A DNA stretch of 64,000 nt, from positions 1,116,001-1,180,000 of the forward strand of contig BSBN01001688.1 of assembly GCA_027924645.1 (NCBI GenBank). Direction: 5' to 3'. A program made the translations under genes and the position numbers. The notes below the pieces were generated by a model. The model ran no database searches. It saw only the letters and a list, made by a program, of their open reading frames with translations, and was not told the origin of the DNA. Source of the stretch: Cunninghamia lanceolata. Lineage: Eukaryota; Streptophyta; Pinopsida; Cupressales; Cupressaceae. Below, one piece after another: positions 46,305 to 57,644 of the stretch (the stretch's first letter is position 1; each line of letters begins with the position of its first letter).

Positions 46305-47285
46305 ATGCGAGCTGCAAAAGCAGCCGGTGTCACTAAAGAACATGTCTATATACATGACTATCCTTCAGACTCTGAAGACATAGTTCTTTCGGATAGTTCT
46401 GAATATTCAGAGTTAGACTCTGAAGATTATCTCTCTGCTTCTGAGGAAGTTTCGGCAAAGATGAACAGAATATCTAAAGGAACAGTTGCTACACCTAAAG
46501 AAGAAGAAGAAGAAGATTCTTCCTCAGGAAGTGAAGTTTCTTTCTACTGTCGCATGTTTCGAGTTGATGCGAGAAATGAATTAGATAAGATTGTGGATCA
46601 GATCTTACAAATTAAGTCCCAGCTCCAGGAAATGAACATGGGACCTGAAACATGGAAGAAGCTGACAGCCAAGCTGGAACAGCTCAAAGGTAGAAAGCAC
46701 TATTTGTTGCAACAAAGGGATGAAGTAAGGAGTCGAGCTCCTACCAGACAGATCACTCCTCCTACCTTCTTGGTAAGGCCTACAGCGTCACATGGATATC
46801 AGCCCTCACCATGGTATCCTAGGCCTACTCCTTCATCTCCGAGTACACCCAATACTCCTCCTCCAGGAAGTTTTGCATCAACCACACCACTGCCTCAGCG
46901 TGGTATTCTAGAAGCTCCAGCACCAGGAAGTATGGCTCGGCGACTATGGCGTCGTCAAAGGAAAGATTTTCTACTCAAGGTAATTTCTCAAGCCCAACAT
47001 GAAGTTCTTGAACTTGAGGAAGAAGAAAATGCTTGTCTTAACGAGGAAGTCGAAAGATCTCCCGAATTAGATAAGTATATCAATAGGTTTAATGCTGTTG
47101 GTTCCTTGCAAATTCCTTCACAAGTTACTCCTTAGGAAAACTAGCTATTTTGTGAAGAGAAGCCATACAGTCCTTTAATCTCCCAAGCTCTAGTTGAAGC
47201 ACCCCAGTATCCTATACAGCCTAAGAAAGAGCCTTTTGAAGAAGATGAATTCGATCCCCTCAAATATCTAAGTGATGAAGCTTTC
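46305..47285 (+). pseudogene. Pararetrovirus acidic and Pro-rich linker
   Basis: Same frame, with stops at 47133 and 47142. A Ser/Asp/Glu-rich stretch (46365-46540) is followed by a predicted helix (LDKIVDQILQIKSQLQEM, near 46585) and a Pro/Ser/Thr-rich segment (46735-46930). Acidic flanks around the capsid are common in this virus family and are usually removed by the viral protease. Confidence 0.75.
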
Positions 47286-47573
47286 ATGGGATCACCTGTT
47301 AGGGAAGTCTCCAGTAGTAGCAGTAGACATGTCAACATGGTTAAAGGTTATAACAGATCTGCAAAAATAACCACTGTTTGTCCTGCTGTTATTCTTACAA
47401 TTCATTTTAAGGGTATTATGGGATATCCTTTGGCCTTTCTTATTGATACTGGTGCAGACTTGAACTTAGCAAGAAGAAACGCATTCCCTCAAGATGCATG
47501 GTGAGAAGGTAAAACCAAGATTACCTTTGTTAACCAAGAAACAGAAGGGAGTTCATCCTTCTGTATTGCTTCT
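47286..47573 (+). pseudogene. Pararetrovirus aspartic protease
   Basis: The active-site loop FLIDTGADLNL is at about 47436-47468, with the catalytic Asp codon at 47445. The frame is cut by TGA 47502, about 60 bases further on, and then continues as protease-like sequence. Confidence 0.85.
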
Positions 47574-48462
47574 GTGCAAATAGGATTTGAAGGACAAACT
47601 ACAAACGTTCTGTTTGTAGAATATGAAGTTGATGAATATGGAGTTCTTGGAAGCAATGCAATTCGGGAATGGGAACCATTTATTATTGATCGAGAATTCT
47701 TGCTGTTCAAAGGTTTATATCAATTGCCTCAGTTGTATCAGTCCCTGTCCTTCTCCACCATCACCATCAAAGACAAATCCAAGCAAAAGAAACTGGTGAA
47801 TCAAGTTTGGCTTGCTAAGCAGTTTCAGCAGCGTGAAGAATACTTGGCAGAACTTAAAGCAACCTTCAACGATACTGTTATGACAAAGGATCTATCCAAG
47901 CAACAGAGAAATCTCACTTGTGATCTCACTCTGAAAAAAGATCAAGAAGGTAATGAACTCCTGCCAAAAGCTAAAGCAAACTATTTTCTAATGTCTGCTT
48001 CTGAAACGTCTGTATGCCAAAAAGAAATTCAAAATCTTCTAGACCGAGGATTAATCCAAGTGTCTGATTCCCCTTTTTCATGCCATGCCATGTACGTTCC
48101 GAAAATTGATGAAAATGGCATTGAGTTACCTGAAAAAAGGTTGGTCGTCAATTACAAACCTCTCAATGAGTGTCTGGTAGACCATCGTCATCCTCTTCCT
48201 AGCAAAGATCATATTTGGCAGTCAATCCAAGGTAGTAATGTCTACTCCAAATTTGATCTCACCAAGGGATATTGGCAAATAGGTTTAAAGACCCGTGATT
48301 TCTTTAAAACAGCTTTCTCTGTTCCCCAGGGTCTTTTTGAATGGAAGGTCTTACCTTTTGGAATCAAAACTGCACCCTCCATTTTTCAACAGAAGATGGA
48401 TATTATTTTTTGACCCTTTGCTAAATTTATTCAACCTTATATTGATGATATTTTAGTCTTTT
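47574..48462 (+). pseudogene. Pararetrovirus reverse transcriptase, N-terminal and catalytic part
   Basis: The frame begins with the end of the protease domain and continues into RT: VNYKPLNECLVDHRHPLPSK (48148 on), KFDLTKGYWQIGL (48249 on, catalytic Asp), PFGIKTAPSIFQQKMD (48357 on), a stop at 48411, then YIDDILVF with the catalytic YIDD at 48438-48449. Viral sequence ends at 48461 and foldback sequence begins. The continuation of RT lies 7.8 kb upstream, at 40629. Confidence 0.93.
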
Positions 48463-48890
48463 TAAAAAATCTGAGGTAGGTATTTGTAGGTGGACCTGAC
48501 ATCCACCTATAAATGCAAATAAGATGTTCCTAGGTGTCACGGTTTGACAGAACAACTGGTCCAAAGATTGACACCTTTTTTTGTCTTAGGGCTCTTAAGA
48601 GACTATTTTCGTCCAATTTAGCTAAGAATGACTAGAAGGCTTCACCACTAAAAAGAAACCTCCCCTATCATTTACCTACCCACTCGGATGTGTTGGTGCC
48701 ATCCATTTGGCCCTAGGAGATGTTGAATGCAAAAAAATAGTCCTAGCACCTTTCTAGTAGATGAAACTAAACTAAGTGTTGCACTTGGCTATTGATGAAA
48801 AAGTTTGATAGTTCGTTCTTTGGCATGACCAACTATAAAGATGTTATCACTTGATCCAATGTGTTTTAGGGCATCAATCAAGGATTCCCT
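48462..48890. mobile_element. Foldback element, outer part of right arm
   Basis: 48466-48781 is the reverse complement of 39440-39750 with modest divergence (landmarks: TAGGTATTTGTAGGTGGAC, CCTAGGTGTCAC, GGGCTCTTAAGAGACT, TAGCACCTTTC). The match continues outward to about 48890 (TTGATCCAATGTGTTTTAGG against CCCTAGAACACATTTGATCAA at 39354 on). Confidence 0.85.
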
Positions 48891-50639
48891 TACCACTGTT
48901 ATCAATTCTTAGCACCAAATGTGAAGAAACACATGAGGGTTTGTAAGATGGAATCGTTGTCATTAAAACTTATAGTAACATCATGATATTATGGGCTTAA
49001 TCGCCTCATAAGATATGACAAAGCCAATTTGAAATAAGATCCTTTTATGATTTCATGATGTAAAGATAAGTTTGATGTACAATTTACAACTTTGGTTTCC
49101 ATGAATGAAACCATAATGTAACATGAAACAATCTTTGAAGGAATCCCTATCACTATGATGCATGAAGAACCATGGTTGCTCCCAAGCTTGATAGAGGTTA
49201 TTTTGGCCAAGAATGCCACTATTGGTACTATGAAACCTTCAAAATCTTAGGGCTTGCAAGACAAATGAGAACAATCATCAAGTTGACTCCAAAGGACATA
49301 ATGGCATGACCATTCAAGCAAACAAGACCCTTGGAGCAAACATAATGGCACAAACCTTCAAGTGAATGAACAATCATCAAATTGACTCCAAAGGACATAT
49401 CATCATGAAACAATAATGAAAACCTACCTTACTTTCCTTCCAAAACCAACTTCATAAGGATTATGCCTACCTCCATCATACTCAAATCCTACATGCAAAT
49501 GCAATTGTACTATTTATCTAAAATGAGTACACCAACATGATGAAATGAGACAATACCATCAAAATACATCCCCACATAAGATAGGAAACTAGGTGAGAAC
49601 ATGAAATACAACCTCAATCCAGATAAGACCCTTCAAGCAAACCTAATGACATGACCTATCAAGTGAATGAACAATCATCAAATTGAATCCAAAGGACATA
49701 TCATATCAAATGAAAGCATTCACAACATGACACAAGAAACCACTTGACTTAGTTTAATCAAGTCTCCCTCTCTCCATCTCTCTATTACAATACTCATGAA
49801 GATATTTTCTTGTATAATTTTATCCTTCATCTTTGGCCTGCCTTACCCCTCCTCTCTTTTGAGGATGATCTTTCTTTTTATCTTTGGATATATATGAACT
49901 CTAAACATAAATCTATGTTTCTTGCTATCCACCTATTCAAAGATGCAAATGTCTCATTCCTTGATCTTATTATGATGTGTAAAATATTCCCACCCTGCAC
50001 TTAGGGTAGGTCTATGGTCATGAAAAAGGCAACTAACCTCCCATTTGTTACAGGCATTCACTTGGTAATTGAAGAGGACATTCACCTATTTTTGGGAACT
50101 CTTGCATTCCCAAACCATTACAAAAACTAAGTTTTTGTTATACCAATCCTCCTAGTAAAGGTACAAATCAAATGTCTGCTTTGAAAATTGAAGTAAATTA
50201 AATTAAAGACTTACAATTTTGATTTTCTTCCATTGCTTCAACATCATCATTTGTTTTCCTCATCAGAAACCAATTCAATCATCAACTTGCTGCCCATTGG
50301 TTGACTTAAACTACATACTCTGTTATCTGTATCAATGTTGGTATTCATAAGCTAAAAAGTAGTGATATTTTTCACACACCCTATTCTTTGAAATATCTTA
50401 ACCTTAAAATATGAGTTTGATCAAACCACTTGACTTAGTTTGATCAAACCAACTCACCAATCATGACCCTGAGGAATATCCAAATGCATCAGCAACCATG
50501 CCATTCATTCATGAGCTCTATAATGAAACAAACCTAATCAACTAGGACCAAGGAGCACATATAAGAAGGTAAGAAAAATCTCAAAATATAGAAGGTGAAA
50601 TGAGGATAGAAAAGAAAAATAACATACCTTTATGTTGAA
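48891..50639. other. Non-coding stretch
   Basis: No credible gene was found. Phrases such as AACAATCATCAA.TTGA.TCCAAAGGACATA recur near 49269, 49370 and 49670, suggesting decayed tandem repeats with spacing of 100-300 bp. Confidence 0.55.
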
Positions 50640-51092
50640 TTCCACTGATTTAATCTAATGAACCATTTGGATCTGCTATACCCTTTATGGTGTCAAGTAT
50701 TGCTTCATGGTCAAACTCACAAACTTTCCACAAGTTTCTATTCAACGATCTACGCCCATATTTTATCAAATAAATGTTTGATGCCACAACAAGGTTAGAA
50801 TAATGAAGAATCTTCCTATATGTGTCAAAGTCCTTGAACAACCACACATCAGACTTCATTGGATACCTTCTAAGCCATGTTCCAATAACAACCACCGATC
50901 CTGTAGGATACTCAATGTTTTCTCCATCTATGATAGGGGTTGTTAATTTCTTTTTGTCTCAACACAATGACATAAATAATAATCCATTCCCTCATCATTA
51001 TCTTCACCCACAATAACTTCATATACATGCCCTACAATAAATTGCACAAAAAAAATTAAAATTCAATAAATGATAAAAAAATACTACATCAT
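50640..51092 (-). pseudogene. C-terminal part of the split conserved-block gene
   Basis: The minus strand reads FIVGHVYEVIVGEDNDEGMD followed by YYLCHCVETK, a one-base frame change, then IDGENIEYPTGSVVVIGTWL and WKVCEFDHEAILDTI, ending at a stop near 50653. It continues the protein of 52.35-53.64 kb. The LINE lies exactly between the two parts. Confidence 0.65.
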
Positions 51093-52339
51093 CCCCCCAT
51101 TAGTGGGGGTGGTGATGTTGACATCCAAACAAGAAGGAAGGAAACAAGGTGGAGTCCTCTGGTAGAGGGATGTGCAAATTTGAATTTTGACGGGGCCTCA
51201 AAAGGAAACCTAGGCAGGTTAGGAGTAGGTTGTATAGTTAGAGATGAGAATGGTAATGTTCTAGGGGAGGTGGGAAAGAAGCTAGTGAATGGGATGAATA
51301 ACAAAGTGGAGCTTCAGGCTCTAATTATTGGCCTCAATCTATGTCAACATCTAGGAGTTAAAAATTTGGAGGTGGAAGGGGACTCCTTGTTGGTCATAAA
51401 TGCTTTGAGAACCAAAAATTTGTCAAATTGGAAATTAAAATTGATTCTAGATGAGGCACTAGGCCTAATGGAGAGCTTTGATAATGTAGTTTCCAACCAT
51501 GTTCTAAGGGAAGGAAACCTTGAAGCCGATGTGCTTGCTAACGAAGTAATTATCATAGAGAGAGACTTGTTATGGGAAATAAACTCTCATGATTAAGCCA
51601 ACACAATCTGTTGTTACACCATCTAATCCTTGGCTGGCAAAGCATGCAGAGTGCGCTAAATTGGTGCAGGGCAATGAAGGCAACATTTATTTTGACTAAC
51701 GGTTTGAGCGAACAAGAACTCAGCAGATATGGAAACCCCAATCCATCTTGTCTACAACAAATTCCAGATGTCTTTCCTTGGCCAAATCAAAGACAAACAG
51801 TTGGGGGTGGTGTTTAAACCCAAGAGAGGGATTGTCATTTTCTCCATAGAATGGGTTCTGGGTGAGGAGTTTATGTGAAATTATAATCTCTAGAGGGTCA
51901 ATTCAGACCTTTCTTCTATGTTCCTAGCAGTCCTGCTCGATCTCAATGAAGATAAAGCCACAATCAAAAAGATAATGGAAGAATTTGTTGAACCAGAATT
52001 TAGATGAGGGTCACAAGAGGTGGTTGGGGTGGCGCGATATGGGATTCGTATCCCTCTTCTAGATGATTTCCACAGAGTCAATCATGCTGGGGACATGATG
52101 CAATGGTGGCTATTAATGTTAGTTAATAGGTATTGGTGGCAGGGGAGTTATATGTATTGTCAACTGGTATAGATGTGGATGGTAGGGTTAGTAGTGGGCT
52201 GAACAGGGTATTTTGTTTCAAACCCTGATATGGATGTTTTTCAGATGTAATGTTTAAACACTTTGTTCTGATTTTGGTTAAAATATAATACAAAGGGAGC
52301 TGACCCCATGTTAGCAATTTATCGAGAAAAAAAACAAAA
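51093..52339 (+). mobile_element. 5'-truncated LINE
   Basis: A 1,247-bp insertion is flanked by TACATCAT on both sides (51085-51092 and 52340-52347), ends in an A-rich tail (GAGAAAAAAAACAAAA) and starts abruptly in coding sequence. Truncation at the 5' end plus an A-rich 3' end and a target duplication is the signature of LINE retrotransposition. It carries the terminal RNase H domain and a 3' untranslated region of about 740 bp. Confidence 0.88.
51120..51596 (+). pseudogene. LINE ORF2 C-terminal RNase H domain
   Basis: The frame reads WSPLVEGCANLNFDGASKGN, then GVGCIVRDENGNVLGE, NKVELQALIIGL, LEVEGDSLLVINAL and VLREGNLEADVLANE, ending at TAA 51594. This is the plant RNase H-like domain found at the end of LINE ORF2, with acidic residues in FDGA, VELQAL, EGDS and NLEAD. 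Domain length is normal (about 130 residues). The ATG at 51180 is internal, and the RT and endonuclease parts were lost by truncation. Confidence 0.93.
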
Positions 52340-52347
52340 TACATCAT

Positions 52348-53636
52348 AATCTAAAATAAATAATAATTTTCATTAAGTAACATATTACCTGGTTCAACTA
52401 GATTTGAAATATGGTCAAAGTCAATAGATGATTCCATCTACATGAGTTGTAGTGCTCCTAAAAGTTGATACATTAGAAGTGGGCTTAAAGATCTAGCATG
52501 TCATTCATTGACCCATTCTTTTGACTCACAATCATTCCAAGAAAAATTTGTACATGATGAACAAAAACACATCTTCCTTAAACAAATAGTCCATGAAACT
52601 GCATTTGAGCTTCTAAAAGAGTAGAACTCACTCAATCTTATCACTGTACAACAATCTTCATATTTTGCAATGTTAGCTTATTCTATCAACCAAAAGAATT
52701 TGCGAGTTGTAGACTTACCTTCATTACCTGGACCGATTGTAGAGTTGCACCATTCGATGATGGATGCTGCATTTGTCAACTTTGCATTGTCCTTGTACTT
52801 TAACTCTTCTCATGCTAAGGCTCTTTTAACACATGCTCCAACACCATCATGCTCCCCTTTTCCATGCCCAACCTTAGATAAATTCCATATATGTTGAACA
52901 CCATTGAATATATGCATCCTACTCAACCAATAGAACATTCGTGAATTCTTAAATTGTGATGCACAATTATCTGACCATATGATATGTTGATCAAACATGA
53001 TGTTCCTGCTACTCAAATGACCATAGAACGTCTAAAAGCAACCTTGCACAAGCTCTATAGAATGTGTGCAATCATCACTAATATAAAAATGATACTCTCT
53101 CAATATCTTTCTATCTTCCTCTCTACTATCAGGTGCATGAATGAATGCTATATGCACAAATATAGAAACCTAAGTGGAGTTGTATTGTGATTGAACCTCA
53201 TTATGTGGTTGTAGTGTATAATTCTCTACAAAGTTAACAATTGACACAATCATACGAAGAGGAAATGTGTTCTTGCATAACTTGAATTGCAAGTCCAACC
53301 ATTGAGCTCTGTGTGTATGCCTTGCATAGTCATAAACTATATTTTCTTGAAAAATAGGCATAAATGCAGATACTGGTATTTCTTCACTAACCAATTCACA
53401 CCGTTTTGCTTGTTTACCATCTTTTAAACTGTATGCCACTATCTTATATTTTCCAAAAAGGTACTAATTCATTACCAAATGCATGTGCAATCTCCATGTG
53501 TACACAAGTTCTCAAATGTTGCAATCCACCACAACTATCACATGTTCCATCCAAACATGATGTCTTATAAAACATTTGTCCATCTACCATTTCACAAAAA
53601 AATGCTTGAAATGAAATCTCTTTCTGATTTAGGTGG
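52348..53636 (-). pseudogene. Decayed gene with conserved Cys/Asp block, possibly transposase-derived
   Basis: From about 53600 on the minus strand: SCLDGTCDSCGGLQHLRTCV and HMEIAHAFGNELV, then (frame change) YSLKDGKQAKRCELVSEEIP, YDYARHTHRAQWLDLQFK, MFDQHIIWSDNCASQFKNSR, then VQHIWNLSKVGHGKGEHDGV and GACVKRAL, then EWCNSTIGPGNEGKSTTRKF. Stops occur near 53171, 52810, 52660 and elsewhere. The blocks SDNCASQFKN and GHGKGEHDGVGA resemble a repeated, widely scattered eukaryotic protein family with an RNase H-like, transposase-like look. I cannot name it with certainty. The 5' end is cut by the gypsy LTR at 53637 and the middle is split by the LINE. Confidence 0.6.
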
Positions 53637-56600
53637 TGTTACATCCCTCTTTTTGGAAACAATTATGCTATTTACTTTCTTGCAACTTTCAGTAATTTAA
53701 TATGTTGTGGACGACATGGAAACTGACAATTTATTTTATAAAGTTGTTATATGAAAATTTGGAATCTATTGATTACGATCAATGTGATATTGTAGACTAA
53801 ATGTCCTTTATGGTAAGTGAAATGATGTTTTGGATATATTATGATGTGATTTGGAATGTAGGTGCTTTGACCACAAAATTGTATGTGAGACTGTCGTTGC
53901 AGGAACAAGTGGACCGTGTTCGACGGGAAGAGAAAGTATCTTTGAGAGAGAGAATAGACTCTAGAAATTAACCATGGGTGTTTGTTAATGAGAATGCCAA
54001 ATAGGTAGATAACCTTGAAGCCATTATTATAGTCTTGTTGTTCGACTTGGGTAGTTTAAGACTAGATGTCAACGTCTGGTGATAAGGTGTAAACATCCTT
54101 TTCGTAAATCGTCTTATAGAATCTTGGAATCGACGATGTTGTCGTAAGTCCACCCAAGCAAGTCGACTTATATAGACATTTATTATCTCATTTATAAGTA
54201 ATTAAATAAACCCTCTTGTGGCAAACTGTGGATCACATCTCGTAGTCAAAGGATGCGAGAAGTCATTTTGAGCGTCTAACGATGTAGGAAACTTGTTTGC
54301 ATTACGACCAATCCGTCGTGATTGTCGTAAAATGCGTCGAACTTGTGTTGTGAATTATTCTTTCTGGAAATCGACGAATGTCAAAATTGAAGCCATAGCG
54401 TGTAATAATTTGTTTTGGTCATTGTTTAGCTTGAGCCTTTTTCTTCTAGCTTTGACTGCGAGTTGTTGTCAATCTAACCTTGAGTTTTCTTAATAAGATG
54501 GTCCTTGTCTCTTTTTCCTTTTCGACCAAAACGATGCTCTGGCCATTTCCTAACCACCACCGTGTCGAGCTTAACTCCACAATACATCTTTTAGTGGCTC
54601 TTGATTGAATTAGATGCCTTAGTATTTGAGTGAAGGTGGGGTTGCTTTATCCATTTACAAGCCATGTCACCATAAGAGCCACCACCTTTTTAATGGTCGT
54701 GAAAAGTGGGAAGTCAGGTTTAAAGTCAGTTAGGTCGACCCTTGTGGATAGGCATGTGATGGTTTTTGGTCACATTGCACTATCTTCTTTCTTCATGGAC
54801 ATTTGACCCAGTGAGAGTCGATGGTTAGATTTTGAAACCACAGTTAGAAGTTAGTCCTTTTCCTTCGCTGTGTTGTGACAGAATTATGCTGTGGTTAATA
54901 AGTTTAAACTATCAATTAATGCAGAGGCTCCATCATCTAGGAGGGTGGAGAGGTGTTGGGTGGCGGTTGTAGAGAAATAAAAAGAAAGACCACCATTATG
55001 GGAGTTTTGGCTGCGCAGTGCTAGGAAGGAATAGGTAGTAGTTAGAAGTAGACGGGCGAGTAATGAGATCACTCCGTCATGGGGGGGTCAACTAACTGGC
55101 GGAATAGGAAACGACAGAGGATGAGGGAGGTTAAGCATGGAGTGAAGGGAGTGGGTCGTTGTGTTAAAGGTATAGTGATTGTGTAGTGGGAGGAAGTTGA
55201 GAAGTAGAAGGAAAAACCACGAAGAGGTGAGGGTGATCGGAGAGAGTGAACGTTTTCGGAGAGAGGGGTTTCTGAGTAGTGATCGAGCAGTGAGGAGTAG
55301 AGTGGGGAGTAGACCACCATTGCTAGAGGAGATAAGAGAGAGTTGTGGAGAACACAGTAAAGGCTGTCTTTTTCCTTCGACGTGGATGACAGGAGGCAAG
55401 GTGAGGGGTTTGAGAAAAGAAAGAGAGTTGGAATAGATATTCCTTCATTGGGGAAGAGAAATAGAGGGTATTCTGTCATTGTTTAGAGTGGGAACAACAG
55501 ATATATCCATGGAAATCTCTTCGTCGTGTCGGCAGCGAGGTATATCATCCAAGAGCGAAACTCTACAAGTATATTGCCAGGTTCTATCCTTTTCCTCTGT
55601 GCAGTCTATGCGCTTTATTTATGCTTTGTTCTGGTAGCATTTTTTGTGATTCTTGCAGTGTAGAGATTAATGCATATAATGTTTTTCTTCTGTAAGCTTT
55701 GGGTGAGGGTTGTCCTCAATGCGAATGATTGTTTCTGAGTAGGAATCATTCGGCTCTATGCCACTGTGTAGGAGTATCTACTTAGTTTGACCACTATCCA
55801 ACATAGGTTGAATGCATTGTATAGCCTGTGGATTTGTTATCATTGGCTGTGTATGTATTGTGCTCTACATTATAGAAGTTAGTGAAAACAATGCATTCTT
55901 CAGTATATATAGAATGGAGTTTGACTACTCAGAGTTTGTAATCTTAGCCATCATGAACACTGCCCTTGCAATGATGGAAACCAGGTTCACATTTGTAAAC
56001 ACCATGGTAGCTGCATGTAGGAAGTAAGACGAGAACAATAATCAGAATACGAAGGATAACTTTGTGGTATTTTGATACAAACCCAAAGCTATATGCCTGC
56101 TGTGAGAACGCCCTCGTATGCATGTTATTAATGGTCGTAATGCATTGCTTTCATTTACCTTTGGCAAGCATTTTACATGACTGTGTTTCTATCTCGAAAA
56201 TGTCTCTGAATATGTGAAATATTTCCTCTCTTTGTTTGACACCTGATGTCCACACTTGACAACTTTTATGGCTTAGGAAACCCGAAAACAAGACATTAAA
56301 AGTCGACAAATGCTTTTATCTAATTTCTTATTAGGTTTAGATTTTCAAATAAAGGTCGACATATAAGCTTGATCGTCTCTAGTGTCTTAGAGAGATTCCA
56401 AATCCTTTATTAACCTTATTATTTAATTCTTGCTTCATTGAACATCGTAAAACTATTTATTTTGGTAAGAGGTGTGAAGTTGTAGGTTAAGTAGTTATTC
56501 TCGGTTAAAAGCCGTCATGGGTTGGAAATAAACAATAGGGTGGGAAAAACCCACACTTGGGTCTAGATTACGTTGCATGCAATGATTCTAGTATAGTTTT

Positions 56601-57536
56601 ATTTTGTAGACCTTATGAGTCTAAAATCCTAAAATTCTGGGATAACAGGAAGTTGTTTTAGATACTTGAGTATGTTGTACAAAATTGGGAATCGAGTAAA
56701 CAAGTATGAAACCACTTAGGAGTGGGCATTATTAAACAATGTTTTTACATGAAAATGGAATTATGAAACTATGAACTCAGGATTAGAGTAAATGTTGCGC
56801 CATGCGCTAATACAGGAGAAAATCCTAAACCCTTGAGGTCATCAAGGTCATCTATTTGTTCAGACTTTACAAATAGGAAACTGTAGGATTTCGATCTATT
56901 CAAGTCGAGTAGGGTGGGTGAACCAAGTTCATGCATTCATAGAATGCTATTTAAAAACAAATCCTTTGGCCAAGGTGGTGTACTATCCTCAAGTGCATCA
57001 AACGTTCACTGTGACTGGATGGTGTTTCTTGTGGAGTGCCGTACATGACTAGAGGGTATCTAGCGATCTGCACGATAACAAGACACGTAAGTTACAACAC
57101 CGGAGCTCAGATGGTAAACACCGATGGTTATCCTAAGTCTATCCTCTTGAGTAGGGTAGGGCCACTTCCGGTTAGGAAGGAGTGCGGGAGACCGATGGTC
57201 TGTGGTTGGAGGTTAAGCTCCTTGAAGATACTTTCTCTTCCAAAAACTAAGGATTGCCGAGTCTTAAATGTGATGGGTCGACAATCGAGATGCATGTTAA
57301 TGGTATGTTTCCAATATTTGTTTGTTTCAAGAAAATTTCATATTGTTAGACAACAAAATGTTTAATGTATATCATTTCTTTCAGTTTTATGAAAATGAGA
57401 TCATGTTTATAATAAAATGAAAAATGTCGTAATGGGTTATAGATAAGTTTCTTTTGTATTTGAATACCTAATTAAAAAAAAAAATTTACCTTTGTAAAAA
57501 CCTAGTTTTCTTGTCAATTCGGATTTGGATGTTACA
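53637..57536 (+). repeat. 5' LTR of the gypsy element
   Basis: 3,900 bp from TGTTACATCC to ATGTTACA, directly followed by the primer site. The first 1,955 bp match 62046-64000 at a constant offset of 8,409. The ORFs inside (e.g. 53968-54153, 54884-55479, 57036-57365) are chance frames, and those in the first half recur in the other LTR. Confidence 0.93.
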
Positions 57537-57538
57537 TA

Positions 57539-57550
57539 TGGTATCAGAGC
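57539..57550 (+). other. Met-tRNA primer-binding site of the gypsy element
   Basis: TGGTATCAGAGC starts two bases after the LTR end and is complementary to initiator Met-tRNA. Confidence 0.95.
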
Positions 57551-57644
57551 TAACCAGGTTCAGCACTAGGGCTGATGAGTTCACTAACCTGATTAGGAAA
57601 TCAACATTATGTGGGTAGCTAATGGTTTGATTTATTGTGCCAGG

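Larger units (their letters stand above)
40628..48462 (+). mobile_element. Endogenous pararetrovirus (Caulimoviridae-like), circularly permuted, decayed
   Basis: About 7.8 kb carries every module of a plant pararetrovirus in circular order: RT end and RNase H (40629-41331), extra Cys-rich domain (to 42218), intergenic region with TATA box and primer site (42219-43091), movement protein, capsid region with zinc knuckle, protease and RT up to its catalytic motif (to 48461). There is no LTR and no integrase, which separates it from gypsy elements. The linear ends fall inside RT, so integration came from a circular or permuted form. All coding parts share one reading frame, interrupted by at least eleven stops and without frameshifts. 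Known gymnosperm and other plant genomes carry such fossil viruses. The exact genus needs a phylogeny. Confidence 0.92.

Noticed and set aside
43092..48462. Stop-codon readthrough or recoding in the viral frame
   Set aside because: The stops are many, of mixed type and scattered within conserved domains, so decay is simpler than recoding.
40628..48462. Gypsy retrotransposon instead of pararetrovirus
   Set aside because: A movement-protein region is present, there is no integrase and no LTR, and the gene order is that of Caulimoviridae.
54884..55479. Overlapping minus-strand ORFs in the gypsy LTR
   Set aside because: They lie inside an LTR, overlap in several frames and show no domain.
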